DNA of 17,896 bases from an uncultured Clostridia bacterium (GCA_937919015.1 CALFPN010000122.1:1-17896), one strand, 5' to 3'; shown: positions 7,614 through 14,569, counted from the stretch's first letter. Numbers and translations: made by a program. The notes: generated from the letters alone by a model not told the origin.

Positions 7614-8045
7614 TCATTTATTTTCATTTTTCAGTACTGCAAAAGCTGCACGAATATCCCGCTTCATCCAATGGGGCAATTCACTATCTTCCATCTCCTC
7701 CGCAGTGATCCACTGATAGGATTCATGCTCCGGGCTCAAATATACCTCGCCCCCCGTCCAGCGGCAGGCATATGTAAAAATACAAAGATGGATATGGTGC
7801 TTGATTACATCAAACAACGACAGGGGCGGCCCAATCTCCACGGACAACCGGGTTTCCTCTGCAATTTCTCTGAGAAGTCCTTCCTCAGACTTTTCAAAAA
7901 AATGCAGACCGCCGCCGGGCAGATCCCACTTTTGATGGCTGTTCATATAGCTGCCTTCCATCTCATGCTTGGAACGACAAAGCACCAATGCTCTATTCTC
8001 TTTTATAATGACAGCTTTCACAGCCACCGCAAAATCCCTTTTCAC
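7614..8045 (-). CDS. Nudix family hydrolase
   Basis: This 143-residue protein belongs to the Nudix hydrolases, metal-dependent pyrophosphatases that split nucleoside diphosphates linked to another group; the substrate cannot be read from sequence. The Nudix box is at residues 45-67: G45, five residues, E51, seven residues, then R59-E60 and E63-E64 in REIAEET. The usual glycine after that block is an arginine (R66), a tolerated variation in some members. The metal-binding glutamates are all present. The start is a GTG at 8045, preceded by AGAGG about 8 bases upstream. It is the last gene of the operon after hslO (21 bases apart), and a terminator follows. A housekeeping role is inferred only from the neighbour. 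Confidence 0.88.
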   Translation of the reverse strand: MKRDFAVAVKAVIIKENRALVLCRSKHEMEGSYMNSHQKWDLPGGGLHFFEKSEEGLLREIAEETRLSVEIGPPLSLFDVIKHHIHLCIFTYACRWTGGEVYLSPEHESYQWITAEEMEDSELPHWMKRDIRAAFAVLKNENK

Positions 8046-8066
8046 AGGATCGCCTCTTTCCGTTTC

Positions 8067-8945
8067 TTATCTCGCTTCCTCCAGCAGTGCCACCAGCTGT
8101 TCTTCGTTGAAATCATATTCCTTGTTGCAGAAATGACAGTGCAGGTTTGCTTTCTTATCTTCTCTGATGATTTTTTCCAGCTCATCCTTACCAATGCTGA
8201 TGAGAGCCTTTTCCACTCTTTCCCTTGTACAGTTGCAGTAAAATGTTGTAGGAATCTTGTCCATAATCTTCAGATCCAGTTCCCCCAAAATCATTTCCAG
8301 AATGGCTTCCGGCGTCAATCCCATGTCCAGCAGATCGGATACATAGGGAATCGTTGCCAGTTTCTTTTCCAGTTTCACGATCATTTCTTCTGTCGCGTCT
8401 GGCAGCAGCTGAATGATGAAGCCGCCTGCTCTGCGGATGGATGTATCAGTTTCCACCAGAACCCCCAGACCAATGGCGGAAGGTGTCTGTTCAGACTGTG
8501 CGAAATAATATGTCAGGTCTTCCGCAATTTCCCCTGTAACCAGTTCGATCTTGCCTGCGTAAGGTTCTCTCATACCAATGTCTTTGATAACACTCAGATA
8601 GCCTGCACCAATGGCACCGCTGACGTCAAGCTTACCGGGAATGCGATCGGGAATCTCTACATTCGGATTAAATACATAGCCCTTTACCTGCGCCTTACTG
8701 TCGCTTGTAACCACAATGCCCTGCAGCGGGCCTTCCCCTCTCACCTGCAGTGTCAGAATATCTTTGTCACCTTTCAGCATGCTGCCCATCATCGCCGCTG
8801 CTGTCAACATTCTGCCCAAAGCTGCAGACGCTACGGGAGAAGTATGGTGTACTTCTCTGGCATGCTGCACCAGATCTCTTGTTGTAGCTGCGAAAGCACG
8901 GATGCTACCGTTGCCCGCGGTTGCTCTTACGATATAGTCATTCAT
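8067..8945 (-). CDS. hslO: Hsp33 redox-regulated chaperone
   Basis: This is the cytosolic holdase Hsp33, which is switched on by oxidative unfolding and binds partly denatured proteins. The 292-residue length is normal. The N-terminal core begins MNDYIVRATAGNGSIRAFAA and contains the family stretch SPVASAALGRMLTAAAMMG. The C-terminal redox switch has all four zinc cysteines: C237 and C239 in YCNC, and C270 and C273 in HCHFC. Disulfide formation at these cysteines releases zinc and activates the protein. The ATG is preceded by CGGAGGAA. It sits between a methyltransferase gene (23 bases upstream) and the Nudix gene in one predicted transcript. No regulatory site specific to this gene is visible. 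Confidence 0.97.
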   Translation of the reverse strand: MNDYIVRATAGNGSIRAFAATTRDLVQHAREVHHTSPVASAALGRMLTAAAMMGSMLKGDKDILTLQVRGEGPLQGIVVTSDSKAQVKGYVFNPNVEIPDRIPGKLDVSGAIGAGYLSVIKDIGMREPYAGKIELVTGEIAEDLTYYFAQSEQTPSAIGLGVLVETDTSIRRAGGFIIQLLPDATEEMIVKLEKKLATIPYVSDLLDMGLTPEAILEMILGELDLKIMDKIPTTFYCNCTRERVEKALISIGKDELEKIIREDKKANLHCHFCNKEYDFNEEQLVALLEEAR

Positions 8946-8968
8946 TGTAATTCCTCCGTAAATTTCTA

Positions 8969-9715
8969 TTATTTCAGTCTGGCTGCAAAGAGCAGACGCT
9001 CACTTTCTGCGTGAGGAGGGTCAAAACTGTAGCCGTCCATCACTTTTATCAGTTCCATCCCTGCTACCTGCAAACCTTCTTCAATTTCTTCCATAGAATA
9101 AGCCCTTTCATAATGGAACTCCTCCATGCGTTCATAGAGCCCTTCCTCATTTTCAATGAAAAAGCTTACATAATATTCGTTGATCTTTTCTTTCTCGTCG
9201 TAATCGTTTTCCCAGATATAGGCCGCATGTTCCTCTGCAGAACCGAATACATTCTGCCCCAAAACTTCCTTGAATTTGTATTCTGTGTTCATATCAAACA
9301 AGAAGAGACTTTCCTTTTTCATATGCTGCGCAACACTCCGGAAGGCATCCTTCAGCTGGCCTTCTTCCGTCAGATAATTCATACTGTCACACAGGCTCAG
9401 GATGCAGTCTGCTTTCTCGCCCAAATCCAGTTCCGTCATATCCTGACAGGCAAAACGGATAGAAACGCCTTCTTCCATAGCCTTATGATCCGCCTCTGTC
9501 AGCATTTCGGGGGAAAGATCCACCCCGATCACGTCATAGCCTTCTTTTGCCAGAGGAAGCGCGATACTGCCTGTACCGCAGCCAAGATCGATGATCGTTT
9601 TCGGCTGCAGCCCATACTTGTCCCATAGGGCATGGATATGGTTCAGCCACTGGTCATATTCTACCTGTTCCATAAAAATATCATATACCGATGCAAAGGT
9701 TTCGTATGCGCTCAT
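8969..9715 (-). CDS. Class I SAM-dependent methyltransferase, substrate unknown
   Basis: This 248-residue protein has the class I methyltransferase fold. Motif I is DLGCGTGS at residues 43-50, followed by the acidic residue D66 in VIGVDLSPEM that normally holds the ribose of S-adenosylmethionine. The start MSAYETFASVYDIFM and the strand-rich C-terminal part (after about residue 130) resemble the YqeM-like group of small cytosolic methyltransferases. The methyl acceptor cannot be inferred. The ATG follows a strong AGAGGAGGAA site. It heads the operon with hslO and the Nudix gene, with a predicted promoter at 9754-9782. There is no signal peptide or membrane span. Confidence 0.88.
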   Translation of the reverse strand: MSAYETFASVYDIFMEQVEYDQWLNHIHALWDKYGLQPKTIIDLGCGTGSIALPLAKEGYDVIGVDLSPEMLTEADHKAMEEGVSIRFACQDMTELDLGEKADCILSLCDSMNYLTEEGQLKDAFRSVAQHMKKESLFLFDMNTEYKFKEVLGQNVFGSAEEHAAYIWENDYDEKEKINEYYVSFFIENEEGLYERMEEFHYERAYSMEEIEEGLQVAGMELIKVMDGYSFDPPHAESERLLFAARLK

Positions 9716-9753
9716 GGTTTCCTCCTCTAAAGGCTATTCTTTCACAACTTTAT

Positions 9754-9782
9754 ATTATATCGGCTTATACCTTTGTTTGCAA
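9754..9782 (-). promoter_or_regulatory. Predicted sigma-A promoter of the methyltransferase-hslO-Nudix operon
   Basis: The minus strand shows -35 TTGCAA (9782-9777), a 17-base spacer, and a perfect -10 TATAAT (9759-9754). Transcription would start near 9747, about 30 bases before the methyltransferase ATG. Confidence 0.7.
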
Positions 9783-9829
9783 GCATAAATAAACATACTT
9801 CCCTCTTTCATCCTAATTTTCTCTACCTT

Positions 9830-10018
9830 TTATAAGTTCTTTTTCCGTTCTTCTGTTTTTCTTCGCCCCATGATCCCTCCGATGCGTCCGCTTTCACGGG
9901 CCGTCAGCCCCTTCCAGCCCAATCGCTCCACCTTTTCCAGCAATCCCAGTTCTTCCGCAATTTCCATTTTCATCTGCAGATCTTTTTTCTCTGCTTCCGT
10001 CAGTTCCCTTTTCTTCAA
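9830..10018 (-). CDS. Small acid-soluble spore protein, alpha/beta type
   Basis: This 62-residue protein matches the alpha/beta SASP family, which coats and protects DNA in dormant spores and is degraded on germination. The recognisable core is MKMEIAEELGLLEKVERLGW followed by GLTARESGRIGGIMGRR; the ELG segment and the LT-R-SG-x-GG motif are family hallmarks. The tail is lysine and arginine rich. The only start with a good ribosome site is a TTG at 10018, seven bases after AGGAGG, so ATG-only gene calling would miss or misplace it. A CATATTA element at 10072-10078 resembles a sigma-G -10 box, but I find no convincing -35, so forespore control is inferred from the family. It stands alone, divergent from the lysine operon. 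Confidence 0.88.
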   Translation of the reverse strand: MKKRELTEAEKKDLQMKMEIAEELGLLEKVERLGWKGLTARESGRIGGIMGRRKTEERKKNL

Positions 10019-10136
10019 AAGAAGCCCTCCTCTGTTGTTTTTTATTCTCAAAGTATACACAAAACACAAAATAATATGTATTTTGCACAAAGACGAATGA
10101 TTTTCAGAAAAAATACAACTTTTTCCCGAAAATCGT

Positions 10137-10165
10137 TTGACAGAACCTCCCACAGGTGTTAGACT
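10137..10165 (+). promoter_or_regulatory. Predicted sigma-A promoter of the asd-dapA-dapB operon
   Basis: A perfect -35 TTGACA (10137-10142) is followed by a 17-base spacer and a -10 TAGACT (10160-10165, four of six matches). Transcription would begin near 10172, just upstream of the riboswitch, as expected. Confidence 0.75.
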
Positions 10166-10188
10166 AGGTGCAAATATATATTTTTCAA

Positions 10189-10351
10189 AGTAGAGGTGCG
10201 TTTTTCAAGAGTATCCGAGCGGATGTCATAAGGGATAAAAGAAGTCCGGGGAAAGGGGAAAACGCCGAAGAGAGAAATTGCCTTATCATTTCTGTTCTGG
10301 TTGTGCGGTTAAGAGCCGTATGACTGTCATTGGCAACAATGGAGCGCTACA
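10189..10351 (+). ncRNA. Lysine riboswitch (L-box) aptamer
   Basis: The region carries the conserved blocks of the lysine aptamer in order: AGAGGTGCG (10192-10200), AAGAGTA (10207-10213), the GGGGAAAGGGG stretch leading to GCCGAAG (10264-10270), ACTGTCATTGG, and finally GGAGCGCTAC (10341-10350). GTAG at the 5' end (10190-10193) pairs with CTAC at the 3' end to close helix P1. It lies between the operon promoter and asd, the first of three lysine/DAP pathway genes, which is a classic L-box setting. Binding of lysine is expected to stabilise P1 and favour premature termination. The class is recognised from memory of the consensus, not from a covariance search. Confidence 0.93.
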
Positions 10352-10360
10352 AGAAACAAT

Positions 10361-10425
10361 CAAACTGCGACAGCTTTCCTGCCACAGTTTTCTTGGAAGT
10401 CGGCGTTTCAGTCGGCTTATTTTTT
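10361..10425 (+). terminator. Riboswitch expression platform with U-tract (attenuator)
   Basis: A U-rich run, TTATTTTTT (10417-10425), lies 66 bases before the asd ATG. Upstream, AAAC and CGAC (10362-10371) can pair with GTCG and GTTT (10399-10408) around a 2x2 mismatch, extended by TTCC with GGAA (10376-10379 with 10395-10398). An alternative pairing of aptamer bases GGAGCGCT (10341-10348) with AGCTTTCC (10372-10379) makes seven of eight pairs and would break both P1 and this stem, which fits an antiterminator. AGTCGGC occurs twice (10398-10404 and 10410-10416). The existence of an attenuator is likely; the exact stem is uncertain because the best hairpin ends eight bases before the U-run. 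Confidence 0.5.
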
Positions 10426-10491
10426 GTATCCGAAACATTCTGCTTTGAAGCAACAAATAAAAGCAATGCAAAAGAAGAAAGGATGATTCCA

Positions 10492-11490
10492 ATGAAAAAA
10501 ATCAATCTGGCCGTAGTTGGCGCAACTGGTATGGTAGGCAGAACTTTTCTGAAAGTTCTGGAAGAAAGACAGCTCCCCATCGAAAATTTCTATGTAATGG
10601 CTTCTGCCCGTTCCGCAGGCAAAACACTGGAATTCAACGGGAAAGAATATATCGTAGAAGAACTGAATGAACATTCCTTCGATAAACCCATTGATATCGC
10701 ACTGTTCTCCGCAGGCGGCGGTACAAGCGAAAAGTTTGCTCCCATCGCTGCGGCTCATGGCTGTATCGTCATCGACAACAGCTCCCAGTGGAGAATGGAC
10801 CCCAACGTTCCTCTGGTTGTTCCCGAAGTAAATCCCGAAGATATCAGCTGGCACAAAAACATCATCGCCAACCCCAACTGCTCCACCATTCAGGCGATGG
10901 TTGCCCTGAAACCTCTGGATGACAAATATAAAATCAAACGTGTGGTTTACTCCACCTATCAGGCTGTATCCGGCGCAGGTGTCGCAGGCTGGCAGGATCT
11001 GGAAAACGGCATGAAGGGTGAAGCTCCCAAAAAGTTCCCTCACCCCATTGCAAGCAACTGCCTGCCTCATATCGATTCCTTCCTGGATAACGGCTATACA
11101 AAGGAAGAAATGAAGATGGTAAACGAAACAAGAAAGATTCTGCATAACGATGCAATGAGAATCACAGCAACAACCGTTCGTGTTCCCGTTTTCGATTCCC
11201 ACAGCGAATCTATCAACGTAGAATTCGAAAATCCTTTTGAACTGGATGAACTCATCGAAGTACTGAAAAATGCACCCGGCGTTGTGGTACAGAACGACAG
11301 CGCAAACAATGAATACCCCATGGCAGTCACAGCTGCAGGCAAAGACGAAGTATTTATCGGTCGTATCCGCCGTGATGAATCCGTTGACAGCGGCGTAAAC
11401 CTGTGGGTCGTTGCAGACAATATCCGTAAGGGGGCAGCAACAAACGCAGTACAGATCGCAGAAGAAATCGTAAAGGCAATGAACAAATAA
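10492..11490 (+). CDS. asd: Aspartate-semialdehyde dehydrogenase
   Basis: This enzyme reduces aspartyl phosphate to aspartate semialdehyde with NADPH, the branch-point step toward lysine, diaminopimelate, threonine and methionine. With the ATG at 10492 it has 332 residues, a normal length. The nucleotide-binding motif GATGMVG is at residues 10-16. The catalytic cysteine is C130 in NPNCSTIQ, and the general-base histidine is H237 in VFDSHSE. An in-frame ATG at 10483 lies on the ribosome site itself (AGAAAGG ending at 10482), so 10492 is preferred; upstream frames run back into the riboswitch and are not coding. It is first in the lysine-controlled operon, with dapA 55 bases downstream. Confidence 0.97.
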   Translation: MKKINLAVVGATGMVGRTFLKVLEERQLPIENFYVMASARSAGKTLEFNGKEYIVEELNEHSFDKPIDIALFSAGGGTSEKFAPIAAAHGCIVIDNSSQWRMDPNVPLVVPEVNPEDISWHKNIIANPNCSTIQAMVALKPLDDKYKIKRVVYSTYQAVSGAGVAGWQDLENGMKGEAPKKFPHPIASNCLPHIDSFLDNGYTKEEMKMVNETRKILHNDAMRITATTVRVPVFDSHSESINVEFENPFELDELIEVLKNAPGVVVQNDSANNEYPMAVTAAGKDEVFIGRIRRDESVDSGVNLWVVADNIRKGAATNAVQIAEEIVKAMNK

Positions 11491-11545
11491 TCCAAATTTG
11501 TTCATAAAATAGGAGAAATGGTTCAATTTTGAGGAGGTCATACAT

Positions 11546-12427
11546 ATGTCTATTTTCACTGGTGCCGGCGTAGCTCTTGTAACACCCATGAACGCTGATG
11601 GCAGCGTTAATTTTGAAAAAATGAAAGAACTGATCGAATTTCAGATCGCAAATAATACAGATGCTTTGATCATCTGCGGTACAACAGGGGAAGCAACAAC
11701 GATCTCTGACGAAGATCAGATCGAATGTGTACGTTTTGCAAAAGAAGTGGCTGCAGGCCGTGTGCCCGTCATTGCCGGCGCAGGCAGCAACGACACAGCG
11801 CACTGCATCGAACTGGCACAGGCTTGCGAAAAGGCTGGTGCTGACGGCGTTCTTCTGGTAACGCCTTACTACAACAAAGCAACACAGAAGGGTCTGTTCC
11901 TGCACTACACAGCAATCGCAAACAGCATCCATATTCCCATCATTCTGTACAACGTACCCGGCAGAACCGGCTGCAATCTGACTCCAAAAACCGTTGCAGA
12001 ACTGGCAAAAGTGGAAAATATTGTTGCTGTAAAAGAAGCAAGCGGCAACCTGTCTCAGGTAGCGGAAATTGCTGCACTGGTTGGCCCCGATTTCGATATC
12101 TACAGCGGTAACGACGATCAGATCCTGCCTGTACTGTCTCTGGGCGGCAAAGGTGTCATCTCCGTTCTGTCCAACGTAGCGCCTAAGGAAACCCATGATA
12201 TGGTTGCAAAATTCATGGAAGGCGATGTACAGGGTGCGATCAAACTGCAGCTGGATGCCATTGAACTGATCTCCGCTCTGTTCTGCGAAGTAAACCCTAT
12301 TCCCGTAAAAACTGCTCTGAACCTGATGGGTTATGAAGTTGGCGCATGCAAACTGCCTCTGTGCGACATGGAACCCAAAAATCTGGAAACACTGAAAACA
12401 GCAATGAAAAACTACGGTTTAATCTAA
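11546..12427 (+). CDS. dapA: 4-hydroxy-tetrahydrodipicolinate synthase
   Basis: This enzyme condenses pyruvate with aspartate semialdehyde, the first committed step to diaminopimelate and lysine. The 293 residues form a complete TIM-barrel aldolase. The Schiff-base lysine is K163 in VAVKEASG. The proton-relay residues are present: T46 and T47 in GTTGE, Y109 in VTPYYN, and Y135 in LYNVPGRTG. The ATG is 8 bases after GAGGAGG (11531-11537). The gene lies between asd and dapB, so the operon encodes consecutive steps. In a spore former the product also feeds dipicolinate synthesis, which is an inference from the pathway. Confidence 0.98.
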   Translation: MSIFTGAGVALVTPMNADGSVNFEKMKELIEFQIANNTDALIICGTTGEATTISDEDQIECVRFAKEVAAGRVPVIAGAGSNDTAHCIELAQACEKAGADGVLLVTPYYNKATQKGLFLHYTAIANSIHIPIILYNVPGRTGCNLTPKTVAELAKVENIVAVKEASGNLSQVAEIAALVGPDFDIYSGNDDQILPVLSLGGKGVISVLSNVAPKETHDMVAKFMEGDVQGAIKLQLDAIELISALFCEVNPIPVKTALNLMGYEVGACKLPLCDMEPKNLETLKTAMKNYGLI

Positions 12428-12440
12428 TCGGGAGGAAACT

Positions 12441-13193
12441 ATGGTTAATATTATTATTCACGGCTGCGGCGGCAAAATGGGCCGCGTGGTAGCCGAACTG
12501 GTAAAAAATGAAGCAGACTGTCAGGTTGTAGCCGGCATCGACCCCGGCATGCCCACACTGGATTTCCCTGTGTTCCCCTCCTGCGATGCTTGTGACGTAG
12601 CAGCGGACGTTATCATCGACTTTTCCACAGCGAAAGCAGTGCCCGCTCTGCTGACATTCTCCAAAACAAAAAATATCCCTGTTGTTCTCTGCACCACTGC
12701 TCTGTCTGATGAAACAACAGCACTGATGAAAGAAACCAGCAAGGATGTAGCAATTCTGAAATCCGCAAATATGTCTGTTGGTGTAAACCTGCTGCTGGAT
12801 CTGGTACAGCGTGCAGCTGTCATTCTGGCAGAAAGCGGCTTCGATATCGAAATCGTGGAAAAACACCATAACCAGAAGATCGATGCCCCCAGCGGCACGG
12901 CAATGGCTCTGGCTGATGCCATCAATCAGGCAATGGATGAAAGATACCATTATGTTTATGACCGTTCTCAGGTACGGGAAAAACGCGAAAAAACAGAGAT
13001 TGGTATTCATGCAGTCCGCGGCGGTAGTATCGTAGGCGAACATGATGTGATCTTTGCCGGCAGAGACGAAGTGATCGAACTGAACCACCGTGCAACTTCC
13101 CGCGAAGTTTTCGCCGTTGGCGCAGTGAAGGCCGCAAAATTCTTAGCAGGCAAACCTGCTGGTCTGTACAGCATGAAGGACGCCCTGCAATAA
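12441..13193 (+). CDS. dapB: 4-hydroxy-tetrahydrodipicolinate reductase
   Basis: This enzyme reduces the DapA product to tetrahydrodipicolinate with NAD(P)H. It has 250 residues, typical of the family. The dinucleotide-binding loop is HGCGGKMG at residues 7-14. The signature EKHHNQKIDAPSGTA spans residues 140-154, with the catalytic histidine pair H142-H143, K146 and the substrate loop PSGT. The C-terminal segment ELNHRATSREVFAVGAVKAA is also typical. A GGGAGGAAA ribosome site precedes the ATG, 13 bases after dapA. It is the last gene of the operon and a strong hairpin terminator follows 14 bases after its stop. Confidence 0.98.
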   Translation: MVNIIIHGCGGKMGRVVAELVKNEADCQVVAGIDPGMPTLDFPVFPSCDACDVAADVIIDFSTAKAVPALLTFSKTKNIPVVLCTTALSDETTALMKETSKDVAILKSANMSVGVNLLLDLVQRAAVILAESGFDIEIVEKHHNQKIDAPSGTAMALADAINQAMDERYHYVYDRSQVREKREKTEIGIHAVRGGSIVGEHDVIFAGRDEVIELNHRATSREVFAVGAVKAAKFLAGKPAGLYSMKDALQ

Positions 13194-13207
13194 CTGTAAG
13201 CATATAA

Positions 13208-13240
13208 AAGGCCCTGTGCAAATGCACAGGGCCTTATCTT
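13208..13240. terminator. Bidirectional terminator between dapB and the CobO-like gene
   Basis: The perfect 12-base arms AAGGCCCTGTGC (13208-13219) and GCACAGGGCCTT (13224-13235) enclose a four-base loop. Toward the right the stem is followed by ATCTTTATA; on the minus strand it is followed by TTTATATG. It lies 14 bases after the dapB stop and touches the stop of the convergent CobO-like gene, so one hairpin can serve both operons. Confidence 0.93.
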
Positions 13241-13752
13241 TATAATTTAAAATCTTCTTTTTCCAATATCAGCTGATAAATATTCGATGTTTTCTCAGCC
13301 AGCCCTTCCGGAAGAATGGTTCCCGTTAAGACAAAATCCATATAAGAAGGTCTTCTGTCGATCAGATCCTCCAGGTCTGCTTCCTGCAGATAGCCTTTTT
13401 CCACACATTCCAGAACGCCATCCAGAAGCAGCATTTCGCATTCCCCTGTATCTACGATCTTTTTCGCAAAATTAAAGGCATTTCGAATTTCGCCGCCGAT
13501 TTCCTTTTTCAGATGTTCATCCAGTTCACCATCATGCACATCTACACCATCACGGTCTTTTTCAAAACGGAACACGCGAAAATCCGGTTCCATTTTTTTC
13601 AGTAATGCCGTTTCCTTGCTATTATGGTAATCCAGAAACTGGATCATCACAACACGCAGATCTTCACCGATGGCACGCATACCACGGCCAACGGCAAGCG
13701 ATGTTTTGCCCTTTCCTTTGCCATAATAAATGGCAATGTGACCTTCTCTCAT
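13240..13752 (-). CDS. Divergent CobO/CobA-like P-loop protein (corrinoid adenosyltransferase family)
   Basis: This 170-residue protein has the overall plan of CobO-type ATP:corrinoid adenosyltransferases: an N-terminal P-loop GKGKGKTS (residues 11-18), MIQFLD near residue 37, and a late RPSYMDFVLTG segment where the family normally reads RP-x-x-x-x-VLTGR. Several usual motifs are changed. The Walker B-like DE is D111-G112 in LLLDGVLE, the LTGR arginine is T144, and the conserved M-x-x-x-KHP-type C-terminus is missing. No cobalamin gene is nearby, so corrinoid adenosylation is uncertain. An AGGAGTG site precedes the ATG. It follows the ssb-like gene by 16 bases, implying one transcript, and ends on the shared terminator. 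Confidence 0.72.
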   Translation of the reverse strand: MREGHIAIYYGKGKGKTSLAVGRGMRAIGEDLRVVMIQFLDYHNSKETALLKKMEPDFRVFRFEKDRDGVDVHDGELDEHLKKEIGGEIRNAFNFAKKIVDTGECEMLLLDGVLECVEKGYLQEADLEDLIDRRPSYMDFVLTGTILPEGLAEKTSNIYQLILEKEDFKL

Positions 13753-13768
13753 GTCTTTTCACTCCTGT

Positions 13769-14449
13769 TTATTCTGCAGCGGGATTTTCTAACGCCGCTT
13801 CCTGCCCTTCCTCCGCTATTTCCGCACGGTCAGGAAGTTCGATCTTGGAAACGGAAACTTCGTAAGCAATGCGTTCTTCCACTTCCTCGCCCACACGTTT
13901 CTGATATACTCTTGATTGTACGCGGCCCCAAACCTTAATGTTTGCGCCCACCTCCAGATTCGCCATATATCTGGCATTTCTGCCCCATGCGATGCAGGGG
14001 ATGTAATCAGATTTATTATAGGCACGGTTTACCGCCACCAGAATGTCAGAAATTTCTCTGCCAAAAGGTGTTTTGCGGTAAATGGGTGCTTTGCAGATAA
14101 AACCGTTAAGGAAGATTTGGTTTTCATTCTTTTCTTCCATTTCTTCCATCAGTCTGATCTCTCTCGCAAAGACCGTCAACACCAATCGATTTTTCTTACT
14201 ATTGTAGTTATTATAGCTGCGCAGCTGACCTGTGATATCTACCTTCACCCCAACCTGCAGCAAATCTTTATCGATCAAACGTTCAGAAACGGTTACCGGC
14301 AAGATGTCAGCTCTGTCGCTCAGACGTTCGGAAGAGATCCGAAACGTATAAAATCCTTCACCATATACTTCATGGCTAAAGACACAGCCCTCTGTGATCG
14401 TACCGGCAATCACCACTGTATTGTTTTCCGGCAATCCATCAAATTGCAT
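13769..14449 (-). CDS. SSB-like protein with two OB folds
   Basis: The second half (residues about 109-205) reads like a bacterial single-stranded DNA-binding OB fold: NQIFLNGFICKAPIYRKTPF, then DILVAVNRAYNKSDYIPCIAWGRNAR split over 136-160, then GANIKVWGRVQSRVY. The first half (about 9-103) has the strand pattern of another, more divergent OB fold, including NNTVVIAGTI, GVKVDITGQLRSYNN and NRLVLTVFAREI. The total of 226 residues is longer than a normal SSB (about 150-180). The acidic DDDIPF-type tail used to recruit partner proteins is absent; the protein ends ENPAAE. Thus it is probably a specialised or accessory SSB, not the replicative one. A GGGGAGAAAG site precedes the ATG. The CobO-like gene follows 16 bases downstream. 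Confidence 0.78.
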   Translation of the reverse strand: MQFDGLPENNTVVIAGTITEGCVFSHEVYGEGFYTFRISSERLSDRADILPVTVSERLIDKDLLQVGVKVDITGQLRSYNNYNSKKNRLVLTVFAREIRLMEEMEEKNENQIFLNGFICKAPIYRKTPFGREISDILVAVNRAYNKSDYIPCIAWGRNARYMANLEVGANIKVWGRVQSRVYQKRVGEEVEERIAYEVSVSKIELPDRAEIAEEGQEAALENPAAE

Positions 14450-14469
14450 CTCTTTCTCCCCTTTACTTT

Positions 14470-14487
14470 GTCAAAGTCTCCCTTGAC
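14470..14487 (-). promoter_or_regulatory. GNRA-type stem-loop in the ssb-like leader
   Basis: On the transcript GTCAAGG, GAGA, CTTTGAC form a seven-pair stem (one G-U) closed by a GAGA loop, which fits the GNRA pattern. It ends 20 bases before the ATG, next to the GGGGAGA ribosome site. A role in autoregulation of an RNA/DNA-binding OB protein is possible but only inferred. Confidence 0.4.
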
Positions 14488-14569
14488 CTTCTCCATATAG
14501 TTTCAGTCTATGCTAAAAAACAAATTTTAGACTACCTGCTTTTCGCGCTTATATCCTGCCTGTTTTCAA

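Noticed and set aside
9830..10153. 107-codon version of the spore-protein gene
   Set aside because: The extra 45 residues read through the promoter and ribosome-site region and resemble no SASP; the core family begins just after the TTG at 10018.
10330..10491. N-terminal extension of asd into the leader
   Set aside because: The extension overlaps the 3' end of the lysine aptamer and the attenuator, and the dehydrogenase fold starts exactly at the ATG at 10492.
10417..11589. A 390-codon minus-strand open frame opposite asd
   Set aside because: It is antisense to asd, compositionally odd (many Cys, Phe and His), and without a recognisable family. The open frame results from the codon use of asd.
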